This document shows, in pieces, positions 1 through 5,792 of a stretch of DNA of 8,604 bases. This DNA comes from Solirubrobacterales bacterium. GTDB lineage: Bacteria > Actinomycetota > Thermoleophilia > Solirubrobacterales > Solirubrobacteraceae. Numbering within the stretch: position 1 is the first letter of the stretch; each line of letters starts with the position of its first letter. The notes beneath the pieces were generated by a model. It saw only the letters and a program-made list of their open reading frames with translations, was not told where the DNA came from and made no database searches. A program made the position numbers and the translations under genes. The stretch spans positions 1-8,604 of the forward strand of contig JACRMD010000227.1 of the NCBI GenBank assembly GCA_016215085.1. Reading direction: 5' to 3'.

Positions 1-288
1 GGTGAGGAGGCCGGGCGGGCGGCCGCGAGGCTGGTCCGGGCGGGGCTGGCCTACGTCATCGCCTCGGACGGCCACCCGGGGAGCCGCGAGCACACGCTCG
101 CCGACGGGGCGGCGGCCGCCGCGCGCTCCGGGGCGAGCCGTACGCAGATCCTCCAGCTCACCGAGGCCAACCCGCGCTTCCTGCTCCAGCACGGGCTGCC
201 GTGCCCCGCGCCGCGGCGGGCGGTGGCGATCGCGCGCGCCCGCGACGCCGCCCGCCGGCTGCGCCCGCGCGAACTACGGAGCAGCTAG
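1..288 (+). CDS. C-terminal part of a CpsB/CapC-family PHP-type protein-tyrosine phosphatase (5' end outside window)
   Basis: The frame is open from the first base and ends at TAG 286-288, giving the last 95 residues. The segment AYVIASDGHPGSR (residues 17-29 of the visible part) matches the last metal-binding motif of the CpsB/CapC (YwqE) polymerase-and-histidinol-phosphatase fold. In that family the Asp and His of S-D-x-H bind the metal cluster; here they are D23 and H25. The following ILQLTEANPRFLL matches the family's closing helix, where homologues read like 'LTENAELLL'. These cytoplasmic metal-dependent phosphatases dephosphorylate the tyrosine autokinases that control exopolysaccharide export. 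The remaining metal ligands and the start lie outside the window. The last 25 or so residues are an Arg/Ala-rich tail with no recognisable domain. Other PHP-fold hydrolases are possible, but the D-x-H context and tail favour CpsB. The assignment rests on motif recognition only. Confidence 0.75.
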   Translation, partial: GEEAGRAAARLVRAGLAYVIASDGHPGSREHTLADGAAAAARSGASRTQILQLTEANPRFLLQHGLPCPAPRRAVAIARARDAARRLRPRELRSS

Positions 289-338
289 CGCGCCCCGCAC
301 GGATGCGCGGCGCGGCGGGTGGGACGACGCTGCCGTGC

Positions 339-1595
339 ATGAAGCAGCGCATCACGATCCTGGGCGCCGGCTTCGCCGGCCTGGAGACCGCCTTCCTGCT
401 GCGCATGCGCCTACGCGACAAGGCCGACCTCACCGTCGTCGCGCCGCAGGAGTCGTTCACCTTCCGCCCCAACACGATCTACGTCCCGTTCGGCGGCGAC
501 CCCGACGACCTGGTCGTCGACCTCTCCAAGCCCTTCCGCCGCCGGCACGTCGAGTTCGTGCAGGGCAGCGTCGCCGACGTCCACGCCGCCGACCACGAGG
601 TCGAGCTGGCGGACGGCCGCCGGCTCGAGTACGACAAGCTCGTCGTGGCCACCGGGGCCGACATGCGCCCGGAGGAGATCCCCGGGCTGGCCGAGCACGC
701 CGCCACGATCTGGACGCCGCGGAGCATGCTCGGCGTGCGCGAGCGCTTCGAGCGCGTGCGCGACGAGGCGCGCGACGGGGGCACCAGCCGCGTCCTCTTC
801 CTAGTGCCGCCGAACAACAAGTGCGCCGGCCCGCTCTACGAGATCGTGATGATGTTCGAGACGTGGCTGCGGCGCCAGGACGTGCGCGAGCGGGTCGACA
901 TCACGTGGTCGACCTTCGAGCAGACCTACATCCAGGCCTTCGGGCCGCGGCTGCACGAGGTCGTCACGGACGAGTTCGCGACGCGCGGCATCACCGGCCA
1001 CACGGCAGACGTCGTGACCGAGGTCGTGCCCGGCGAGGCCCGCTACGCCGACGGCACGAGCCGCCCGTTCGACCACCTGATCGCCTTCCCACCGTACGTC
1101 TCGGCCGTCCGCTACGCGGGCCTGCCCTCGGACGACCGCGGCTTCATCCGGACCGAGATGACCACGCGCGAGGTCGCCGGCGTGCCCGACGTCTACGCCC
1201 CGGGCGACGCGGGCGACTTCCCCGTCAAGCAGGCGTTCCTCGCCTTCCTGCAGGCCGACACCGTCGCCGAGCACGTCGCCGCGCTGGCCGGCATGCACCC
1301 GTTCGAGCAGCCGTTCGACCCGGTCTCCATGTGCATCATGGAGATGTTCGACAAGGCGACGTTCGCGCAGGTGCCGCTCGAGGTCACCGGCGACCCGGCG
1401 CGGCCGGTCAAGGTGCGCGACGACGCCGACGGCGACTACAAGGTCGGCACCGGCACGACGTGGCGGCTGGGCAAGAAGATGCTCGGCATGAGCGTGCCGA
1501 TGCGCTTCCACGCCGGCGAGCCGTTCCACGCGGGCATGGGCTGGCAGATGATGGAGGTCGGCCTCAAGGGGATGTCGTCGGTCCTGGCGGACTGA
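339..1595 (+). CDS. FAD-dependent sulfide:quinone oxidoreductase-like protein
   Basis: The product has 418 residues, a normal length for the SQR / flavocytochrome c sulfide dehydrogenase / NDH-2 superfamily. Seen: an FAD-binding glycine motif ILGAGFAGLETA (7-18), a second flavin motif KLVVATGAD (100-108), and the C-terminal flavin motif VYAPGDAGDFPVKQAFLAF (285-303). The only cysteines are C162, in NNKCAGPLYE, and C332, in SMCIMEM. Established SQRs carry redox-active cysteines in these two contexts, and human SQOR has a very similar KCAGAP. NDH-2 enzymes lack them, so SQR is preferred. It would oxidise sulfide to polysulfide or persulfide at the membrane face and pass electrons to quinone. 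The start at ATG 339 directly precedes the FAD strand. An upstream in-frame ATG at 201 would overlap the preceding gene, and the Shine-Dalgarno signal is weak. It lies 50 bp after the phosphatase gene and ends 3 bp from the convergent rhodanese, which supports a sulfur role. Whether sulfide is the true substrate is inferred. Confidence 0.75.
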   Translation: MKQRITILGAGFAGLETAFLLRMRLRDKADLTVVAPQESFTFRPNTIYVPFGGDPDDLVVDLSKPFRRRHVEFVQGSVADVHAADHEVELADGRRLEYDKLVVATGADMRPEEIPGLAEHAATIWTPRSMLGVRERFERVRDEARDGGTSRVLFLVPPNNKCAGPLYEIVMMFETWLRRQDVRERVDITWSTFEQTYIQAFGPRLHEVVTDEFATRGITGHTADVVTEVVPGEARYADGTSRPFDHLIAFPPYVSAVRYAGLPSDDRGFIRTEMTTREVAGVPDVYAPGDAGDFPVKQAFLAFLQADTVAEHVAALAGMHPFEQPFDPVSMCIMEMFDKATFAQVPLEVTGDPARPVKVRDDADGDYKVGTGTTWRLGKKMLGMSVPMRFHAGEPFHAGMGWQMMEVGLKGMSSVLAD

Positions 1596-1598
1596 CGG

Positions 1599-2081
1599 CT
1601 ACGACGCGGCGGGCTCGAGCGGGAGGCCGAGCGTGACCCAGTCGTGGATGCCGCCGCGGTAGAACAGCAGCTTGTCCGCGGGCCACCCGGCGCCGAGCAG
1701 GCGCCGGATCGCGTCCGGCGTCGCCGCGCACTGCGGGCCGTTGCAGAAGAGGACGGTCTCGACCTCGGGGTCGAGCTCGTCGAGCCGGTCGAGGACCTCG
1801 GTGTGCGGGATCGACCGCGCGGCCGGCAGCGTGCCCTCGGCGACGTAGTGCTCCAGGCGGACGTCGACGACGGGGAGGCCCGCCTCGAGGTGCGCGATGA
1901 CCTCGAGCTCGCCGACCGTCCGGACGCCCGGCGCGATCTCCATCGGCGTGATCGTGCCCCAGGTCGCGTCGACCACGAACCGTCCGGGCTCGCCCGGGAG
2001 CGGACGCGGGAGGAAGAAGGCATCCGCGTTCCGGGCGAGGCGCCGGACGTGGTCAACCACCACGGGTGGGTTCGGTGTCAT
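1599..2081 (-). CDS. Single-domain rhodanese-like protein (sulfurtransferase)
   Basis: The product has 160 residues. The rhodanese fold runs from about residue 52 (VRTVGELEVIAHLEAGLPVVDVR) to the end (FYRGGIHDWVTLGLPL, 140-154). The catalytic loop is LFCNGPQCAAT, with C113 the expected persulfide-carrying cysteine and C118 a second cysteine in the loop. This CxxxxC loop differs from the common C-R-x-G-x-R loop but occurs in related rhodaneses. The first 50 residues are an extension (HVRRLARNADAFFLP, then FVVDATWGTITPMEI) of unknown role. The start is ATG 2081, set by a strong Shine-Dalgarno at 2087-2091. An imperfect hairpin, arms 2094-2099 and 2125-2130, lies just upstream of that site. Rhodaneses move sulfane sulfur, and SQR products are typical donors, so the tail-to-tail neighbour 3 bp away suggests a shared role. 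It may be cotranscribed with the two minus-strand genes upstream, 77 bp away. No signal peptide is seen, so it is probably cytoplasmic. Confidence 0.85.
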   Translation of the reverse strand: MTPNPPVVVDHVRRLARNADAFFLPRPLPGEPGRFVVDATWGTITPMEIAPGVRTVGELEVIAHLEAGLPVVDVRLEHYVAEGTLPAARSIPHTEVLDRLDELDPEVETVLFCNGPQCAATPDAIRRLLGAGWPADKLLFYRGGIHDWVTLGLPLEPAAS

Positions 2082-2086
2082 GGTCG

Positions 2087-2091
2087 CCTCC
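2087..2091 (-). promoter_or_regulatory. Ribosome binding site of the rhodanese gene
   Basis: GGAGG on the minus strand lies 5 nt before ATG 2081. It decides the start of the rhodanese, because the same frame stays open for about 80 codons further upstream. Confidence 0.8.
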
Positions 2092-2158
2092 AGCCTTCCG
2101 CGCGGTCGCGTGGTGGCCATCCGTGGAAGGCCGCCGGGGCGTGCGGGAAGCCCGCGTG

Positions 2159-2428
2159 TCAGTCGCGGTAGCGGCGGCCGCCGCCCAGCGCGCCGAGGTC
2201 GGCGAGGAAGGCGAGGACCACGAGGAACCACTCGAAGCCGGTGACCTCGTTGGTGCCGGCGATGTACATGGACGCGTACGCGAGCGTCGTCCACGGCAGC
2301 AGGAAGAAGCCGAGGAACGGCAGCCACCAGCTGTCGTAGGCCTGGCCGAGCCAGTCGCTGAAGACCCAGACGCCGAGGATCGCCAGCCGCGGCGAGATCA
2401 GCGCGAAGAGGACGACGAAGCAGCCCAT
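2159..2428 (-). CDS. Small three-helix integral membrane protein, function unknown
   Basis: The product has 89 residues, mostly hydrophobic. Likely membrane segments are about residues 3-23 (CFVVLFALISPRLAILGVWV), 34-56 (around WWLPFLGFFLLPWTTLAYASM) and 63-80 (around FEWFLVVLAFLADLGA), with a short Gly/Arg tail GGGRRYRD. Its composition and the SPRLAIL / LPWTT / FLVVL.FL.DLG landmarks resemble small uncharacterised membrane proteins that I recall from many actinobacteria; no function is known to me. The start codon ATG 2428 lies 13 bp after the cupin stop, so the two are almost certainly cotranscribed. No strong ribosome binding site is visible, so translation may be coupled to the cupin. 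After its stop a short GC stem (2143-2147 with 2151-2155) has no T-run, so read-through into the rhodanese is possible. Identification as a real gene is firm from the hydrophobicity pattern; the role is unknown. Confidence 0.75.
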   Translation of the reverse strand: MGCFVVLFALISPRLAILGVWVFSDWLGQAYDSWWLPFLGFFLLPWTTLAYASMYIAGTNEVTGFEWFLVVLAFLADLGALGGGRRYRD

Positions 2429-2441
2429 GGCTGCGCCGAGC

Positions 2442-2861
2442 CTATCCGCGATGCTGCTGCGCGTCCGGCGAGGCCTCCCAGAAGTCGTCGATCTTGTTGC
2501 CGCCGTCGCCGTCCTGCTTGCGCGAGATCGCCCACAGGTCGACCGGCTCGTCGCCCTCGTTGCGGTGCGAGCGGGGCGTGCCGGCCGCGACGCGCACGGC
2601 CGAGCCGGCGCGGACCTTGCGGACCTCGTCGCCGAAGCGCATGGTCAGCGTCCCGCGGGTCACGAGGTACACCTCCTCGAGCTCGTCGTGGGTGTGCCCG
2701 GTGCCCTGCTCGAAGTCCGAGTGGGGCGGGATGCGGATGAGCGTCACCGCGAGCTGCTCGGCCCCGAGCGCGTCGGTGAGGCTGCGGAACTCGCCCGGGA
2801 CGTCGCTGCCCGCGTAGGCGTCCTCGGCGTCGTCGGCATGGACGATGGCGTAGTCGGTCAC
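2442..2861 (-). CDS. Cupin-domain protein
   Basis: The product has 139 residues, the usual size of a small single-domain cupin. Cupin motif 1 is visible as GHTHDELEEVYLVTRG (55-70): H56, H58 and E62 or E63 would bind the metal. Motif 2 follows at AGTPRSHRNEGDEP (93-106) with H99 as the fourth ligand. The small beta-barrel is bounded by an N-terminal strand pair and a C-terminal acidic tail. The metal ligands are complete, so an enzymatic (dioxygenase, isomerase) or sensor role is possible, but the substrate cannot be read from sequence. Translation starts at GTG 2861; an AGGA 8 nt upstream is the likely ribosome binding site. It is the first gene of a minus-strand group with the small membrane protein 13 bp downstream. 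It is divergent from the NERD gene across an 80-bp gap. In that gap, minus-strand TTGACC (2910-2905) could be a -35 element, but no good -10 follows at 16-18 bp. Confidence 0.85.
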   Translation of the reverse strand: MTDYAIVHADDAEDAYAGSDVPGEFRSLTDALGAEQLAVTLIRIPPHSDFEQGTGHTHDELEEVYLVTRGTLTMRFGDEVRKVRAGSAVRVAAGTPRSHRNEGDEPVDLWAISRKQDGDGGNKIDDFWEASPDAQQHRG

Positions 2862-2941
2862 CCGCCAAGTCCTACCCGACGGATGGACGACGTACTGCGA
2901 CAGCGGTCAAGCTTGCTCACCATCGTGCCGAGGGTGGCGCC

Positions 2942-3679
2942 ATGGTGCGGGAGACCGAGGCAGAGGCGGTCGGAGCCGGGGCCGAGGTCGGGCGCGTGCT
3001 CGACATGTGGTCGGAGCTCTGCGGCTTCGGGGTGCTGCACGACCTGACCGAGCCCGGGCGGCGCGCGAACATCGACCACGTCGTCGTCGGGGCGCGCGGC
3101 GTCACGGTCGTCGACGCGAAGTCGTGGGCCGGCGACGTGAAGGTCACACCGCGGGGCGTGCGGGTCGGCCGCTGGGGCAAGCGCCAGGAGGTCGCCTCGC
3201 TCAAGGGACAGGTCGCGCGGGTGGCGCAGGTGCTCGCCGAGGCGGGGATCGACGCGCCGGTCGACGGCGCGCTGTGCCTCGCCCAGCGCAACGCCGGACG
3301 CGAGCTCGTGGTCGTCGGCGGCGTCGCCGTCGGGTGGCCGGAGGCGGTCGCCCGCTCGGTCGCGACGGGCGACGCCTGGGACGCCGCGGCCGTGGAGGCC
3401 GCGTTCGACGTGCTGTCGGAGCGCTTCGACCACCGCGCCGCGCGCCGGCCCGGCGACCTGCTGCCGTTCGCCGCCGCGCCGGTCGCCCCGCCGCCGGTGC
3501 CGAAGGACTGCGGTCCGGAGCGTCGCCGGCGTCCGAACGGCGCAGCGGGCAGGCGGCGGCCGAAGGGCGCAGCGAGATCCGCGCGCCGCCGCCGCGCGCT
3601 GGAGCGCGAGGCCTGGCGGCTGGCGTTCGTCGCCGTGCTGCTCGTGGCGCTCGCCGGCGTCGCCGAGCGCGCCTCGTAG
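2942..3679 (+). CDS. NERD (nuclease-related) domain protein with basic linker and C-terminal membrane anchor
   Basis: The product has 245 residues. Residues about 12-110 form a NERD domain: GAEVGRVLDMW (13-23), NIDHVVVGARGVTVVDAKSW (43-62) and LKGQVARVAQVL (87-98). E15, D45, D58 and K60 occupy the positions of the restriction-endonuclease-like catalytic set described for NERD proteins, so nuclease activity is plausible but unproven. Then come a Pro/Ala stretch (177-187), a strongly basic duplicated linker (194-218) and one hydrophobic helix, LAFVAVLLVALAGVA (227-241), at the C terminus. The many Arg residues just before the helix predict that the nuclease part stays in the cytoplasm. ATG 2942 is preceded by GAGGGTGG-like sequence at 2930-2937. 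It is divergent from the cupin gene and 86 bp upstream of the sigma gene. NERD proteins are widespread and their in vivo role is mostly unknown. The domain call is firm; the function is not. Confidence 0.8.
   Translation: MVRETEAEAVGAGAEVGRVLDMWSELCGFGVLHDLTEPGRRANIDHVVVGARGVTVVDAKSWAGDVKVTPRGVRVGRWGKRQEVASLKGQVARVAQVLAEAGIDAPVDGALCLAQRNAGRELVVVGGVAVGWPEAVARSVATGDAWDAAAVEAAFDVLSERFDHRAARRPGDLLPFAAAPVAPPPVPKDCGPERRRRPNGAAGRRRPKGAARSARRRRALEREAWRLAFVAVLLVALAGVAERAS
3524..3577 (+). repeat. Tandem 27-bp duplication inside the NERD gene linker
   Basis: Two adjacent 27-bp units (3524-3550 and 3551-3577) match at 21 of 27 positions by eye and share the core GGCGCAGCG. They encode RRRPNGAAG and RRRPKGAAR. 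Both keep the A-ending codon GCA, which is uncommon in this GC-rich region and supports duplication rather than convergence. Confidence 0.7.
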
Positions 3680-3753
3680 CCGACGCCCGCGTCCGTAGTC
3701 CACCCCGTCCGGGCCACGCGGTCCGCCCCGATGCGGGATCGCGCGCCCGGACA

Positions 3754-3759
3754 TACGGT
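3754..3759 (+). promoter_or_regulatory. Candidate -10 element for a leaderless sigma-factor mRNA
   Basis: TACGGT fits the TANNNT actinobacterial -10 pattern. It lies exactly at -12 to -7 if transcription starts on the A of ATG 3766. No Shine-Dalgarno sequence precedes that ATG, which is what a leaderless transcript would look like. No clear -35 element is seen at the expected distance. The call rests on a six-base motif and its spacing. Confidence 0.35.
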
Positions 3760-3765
3760 CGGGCC

Positions 3766-4830
3766 ATGCCGACACGGCCGCTCTCCGAGGCACCGCTGGG
3801 TGCCGAGCTCGATGCGCTCGTGGCGCACGGCCAGGAGCGCGGATGCGTCCACGAGTCCGAGATCGAGGCGATCGCCACGCGACTCGAGCTGCCCGACGGG
3901 GTCGTCGAGGACCTGCGCGACCAGCTCGCGGAGCTGGAGGTCGACGTCCACGACGACTGCGGCCGCGCCGCGCCCGCGACGGCCTACGCCAACGGCGACC
4001 TCGCGACGTACACCGCCGACGCGATGACCCAGTTCCTCGCCCGCGCCGGCGGCCACCGGCTGCTCACGCCGCCCGAGGAGATCGAGCTGGCCAAGCGCAT
4101 CGAGCGCGGCGACCTCGAGGCCAAGGAGCGGCTCGTCTCCCACAACCTGCGGCTCGTCGTCTCGATCGCCAAGCGCTACCCCGTCAGCGTCGACCTGCCG
4201 CTGATCGGCCTCGTCCAGGAGGGCACGATCGGGCGGATCCGCGCCGCCGAGAAGTTCGACTGGCGCCGCGGGTTCCGCTTCTCCACCTACGCGACGCTGT
4301 GGATCCGCCAGGCGATCGGCAACGCGCTGTCCTCCAAGTCGCGCGTGATCCGCCTGCCCCAGCAGGTCGACCTCGAGGAGCGCAAGCTCGCCGCCGCCCA
4401 CCACGAGCTCGCCACCAAGCTCGGCCGCGACCCGACGATCGAGGAGGTCGCCGAGGCGTCCGGCCTGACCGTCGACCGCGCCATGGCGCTGCGCGCCGCC
4501 CCCCGGGTGACGACGAGCCTCGACGTGCCCGTGGGCGAGAGCGGCACCTCGCTCGGCTCGCTGATGCCCTCCGACCTGCCCGACGTCGGCGAGGAGGTCC
4601 ACGTCACGCTCGGCCACGACGCCGTGCGCCGCGCCGTCGCCGCGCTCACCGAGCCCGCGCGCTCGGTGATCCGCCTGCGCTACGGCCTCGATGGCGAGGA
4701 GCCCCTGACCTACAGCGCGATCGGCGAGCGGCTGGGCATCAGCGGCGAGGGCGCGCGCCGGTACGAGAAGCGCGGGCTGCAGGAGCTCCAGCTCGAGCGC
4801 GAGCTCGAGGCGCTGGCCGACGCCGCCTAG
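3766..4830 (+). CDS. RNA polymerase sigma-70 family factor (group 2-like) with divergent promoter-contact residues
   Basis: The product has 354 residues and the full primary-type layout. Residues 13-64 resemble a short region 1.1 and are acidic at the end. Region 1.2 starts at MTQFLARAGG (87-96). Region 2 covers LTPPEEIELAKRI to FRFSTYATLWIRQAIGNAL (100-188). Region 3 is about 194-270 (VIRLPQQVDLEERKL, then DPTIEEVAEASGL). Region 4 is about 282-350 with HTH LTYSAIGERLGISGEGARR (314-332). It would direct core RNA polymerase to a promoter set. Compared with E. coli sigma-70, the W433 position is Leu (L178), T440 is Gly (G185), and the region 4.2 RERIRQIE is GEGARRYE (327-334), so R584 and R586 become Gly. 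It is therefore probably not the housekeeping factor. ATG 3766 is chosen because upstream extension would run through the NERD gene. Its stop shares CTAG with the convergent gene. Confidence 0.9.
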   Translation: MPTRPLSEAPLGAELDALVAHGQERGCVHESEIEAIATRLELPDGVVEDLRDQLAELEVDVHDDCGRAAPATAYANGDLATYTADAMTQFLARAGGHRLLTPPEEIELAKRIERGDLEAKERLVSHNLRLVVSIAKRYPVSVDLPLIGLVQEGTIGRIRAAEKFDWRRGFRFSTYATLWIRQAIGNALSSKSRVIRLPQQVDLEERKLAAAHHELATKLGRDPTIEEVAEASGLTVDRAMALRAAPRVTTSLDVPVGESGTSLGSLMPSDLPDVGEEVHVTLGHDAVRRAVAALTEPARSVIRLRYGLDGEEPLTYSAIGERLGISGEGARRYEKRGLQELQLERELEALADAA

Positions 4831-5659
4831 GCCGTCGCGGCGAGCGCGCCGGCGAGCACGCGGCGGATCGCCTGGTTGGACGCCTCGTCGGGCGACTCGA
4901 GGACCACCGTGGCCGGCCGCTCGAACCCCGCCAGCGCCTCGGCCACGGCTCGGCCCGCAGCGTGCCCTCGCCGTAGGGCACGTGCGCGCGCTCGTTGCCG
5001 CCCGTGTGGACCACGTCGTAGAAGTGGATGTGGAACGGCGCCCGCGTGCCCATCGCGTCGTCGGCCGCGGCGAGCACCTCCGCGAACGCGTCCACCGTGA
5101 CGAAGCCGCCGCCGGTGACCGCGTGCAGGTGGGCGAAGTCGAGCACCGGGCGCACCCACGGCAGCGCGCGGCAGATCGCCAGCACGTCGTCGAGCGTGCC
5201 GAGGTCGCGGGCGCGGCCCATGACCTCCACGCCGAACGGCACCGCGCGGCCGCTGCGCTCCAGCCGCGCGCGCAGCGCGGCGAGCTGCTCGATCACCGCG
5301 TCGAGCGCCTCGGCCCGTGAGCGCCCGAGCAGGAACCCCGGGTGCAGCACGACCGGCGCGGCGCCGCACGCGGCCGCGATGCCCGCGGCGTGGTCGAGCA
5401 TGCCGATCGCCCGGTGGTGCTTGGGGCCGTCCACCTCGGGGTGCCCCAGGAAGGCCGCCATCGGCGCGTGGATCGAGAGCGCCAGGCGCTCCTCGCGCGC
5501 GAGCACGCCGAGCCGCTCGGCGAACCGCCAGCTCATCCAGAAGCCCTTGCCGAAGTCGATCTCGCACGCGTCGTAGCCCCGCGCGCGGAGCTGGTGGACG
5601 GCGCCGTCGGCGCCGGCGCGGGACGGCACTCGCGAGGGTCCGATCCGGAGGGGGCGCAT
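4827..5659 (-). pseudogene. Endonuclease IV / xylose-isomerase-like TIM-barrel protein, broken by an apparent 1-base deletion
   Basis: Two overlapping minus-strand frames together make one normal protein of about 277 residues. The first, from ATG 5659, covers residues 1-238. It holds TIM-barrel landmarks: CEIDF (32-36), SIHAPM (62-67, H64), VVLHPGF (103-109, H106), GVEVMG (143-148, E145), PVLDFAH (171-177, D174 and H177), FHIHFYD (209-215) and ERAHVPYGEG (223-232). These resemble the metal ligands of endonuclease IV. At about 4944-4948 the frame is lost. The natural ending VAEALAGFERPATVVLESPDEA, with the Glu of LESP expected to be another ligand, continues in the next frame from 4946 to TAG 4829-4827. 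Restoring one base joins them exactly. Whether this is a true mutation or a sequencing error cannot be told here. Intact relatives are AP endonucleases or sugar isomerase-like enzymes; this one could be either. Its stop overlaps the sigma stop by 4 bp, and it is divergent from apbE. Confidence 0.8.
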
Positions 5660-5695
5660 GGGCCGATCATCCGGGCGCGCACGCCGCGCGCCATC

Positions 5696-5709
5696 CGGGG
5701 CAAGCCCCG
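5696..5709. promoter_or_regulatory. Short palindrome in the divergent TIM-barrel/apbE intergenic region
   Basis: CGGGGC-AA-GCCCCG has perfect 6-bp arms and a 2-nt spacer. It lies in the 133-bp gap (5660-5792) between the divergent TIM-barrel gene and apbE. The spacer is too short for a stable RNA hairpin, so a DNA-binding site for a dimeric regulator is more likely. In this base composition a chance occurrence is also quite possible. Confidence 0.25.
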
Positions 5710-5792
5710 CCGCTGGTGCGGGACTCCACGGACCCAGGGAACTCCCAGCCTCCGCCGAGCCGGGTCCCAAGGGGCGGGTCGATGGTGTGCCC

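Noticed and set aside
201..338. Upstream start at 201 for the SQR-like gene
   Set aside because: It would add 46 Arg/Ala/Pro-rich residues and overlap the phosphatase coding end. The FAD motif begins naturally right after ATG 339.
2..1636. A long plus-strand frame of over 500 codons overlapping the SQR gene
   Set aside because: Arg/Pro/Gly-rich low-complexity translation without motifs. It is the typical shadow frame of GC-rich coding DNA over a gene with clear family motifs.
2140..2158. Hairpin after the small membrane-protein gene as a terminator
   Set aside because: On the minus strand only 5 GC pairs form around a 3-nt loop, with no T-run. This is weak in such GC-rich DNA.
2905..2915. 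TTGACC and the CAAGCTTG palindrome in the cupin/NERD gap as a promoter/operator
   Set aside because: No convincing -10 at 16-18 bp, and the palindrome is only 8 bp, so it is not listed as a feature.
3007..3765. Upstream extension of the sigma frame
   Set aside because: It lies inside the NERD gene in another frame and has no sigma motifs before ATG 3766.
2917..4617. A minus-strand frame of over 550 codons across the NERD and sigma genes
   Set aside because: No recognisable domain; it is antisense to two genes with firm motif support.
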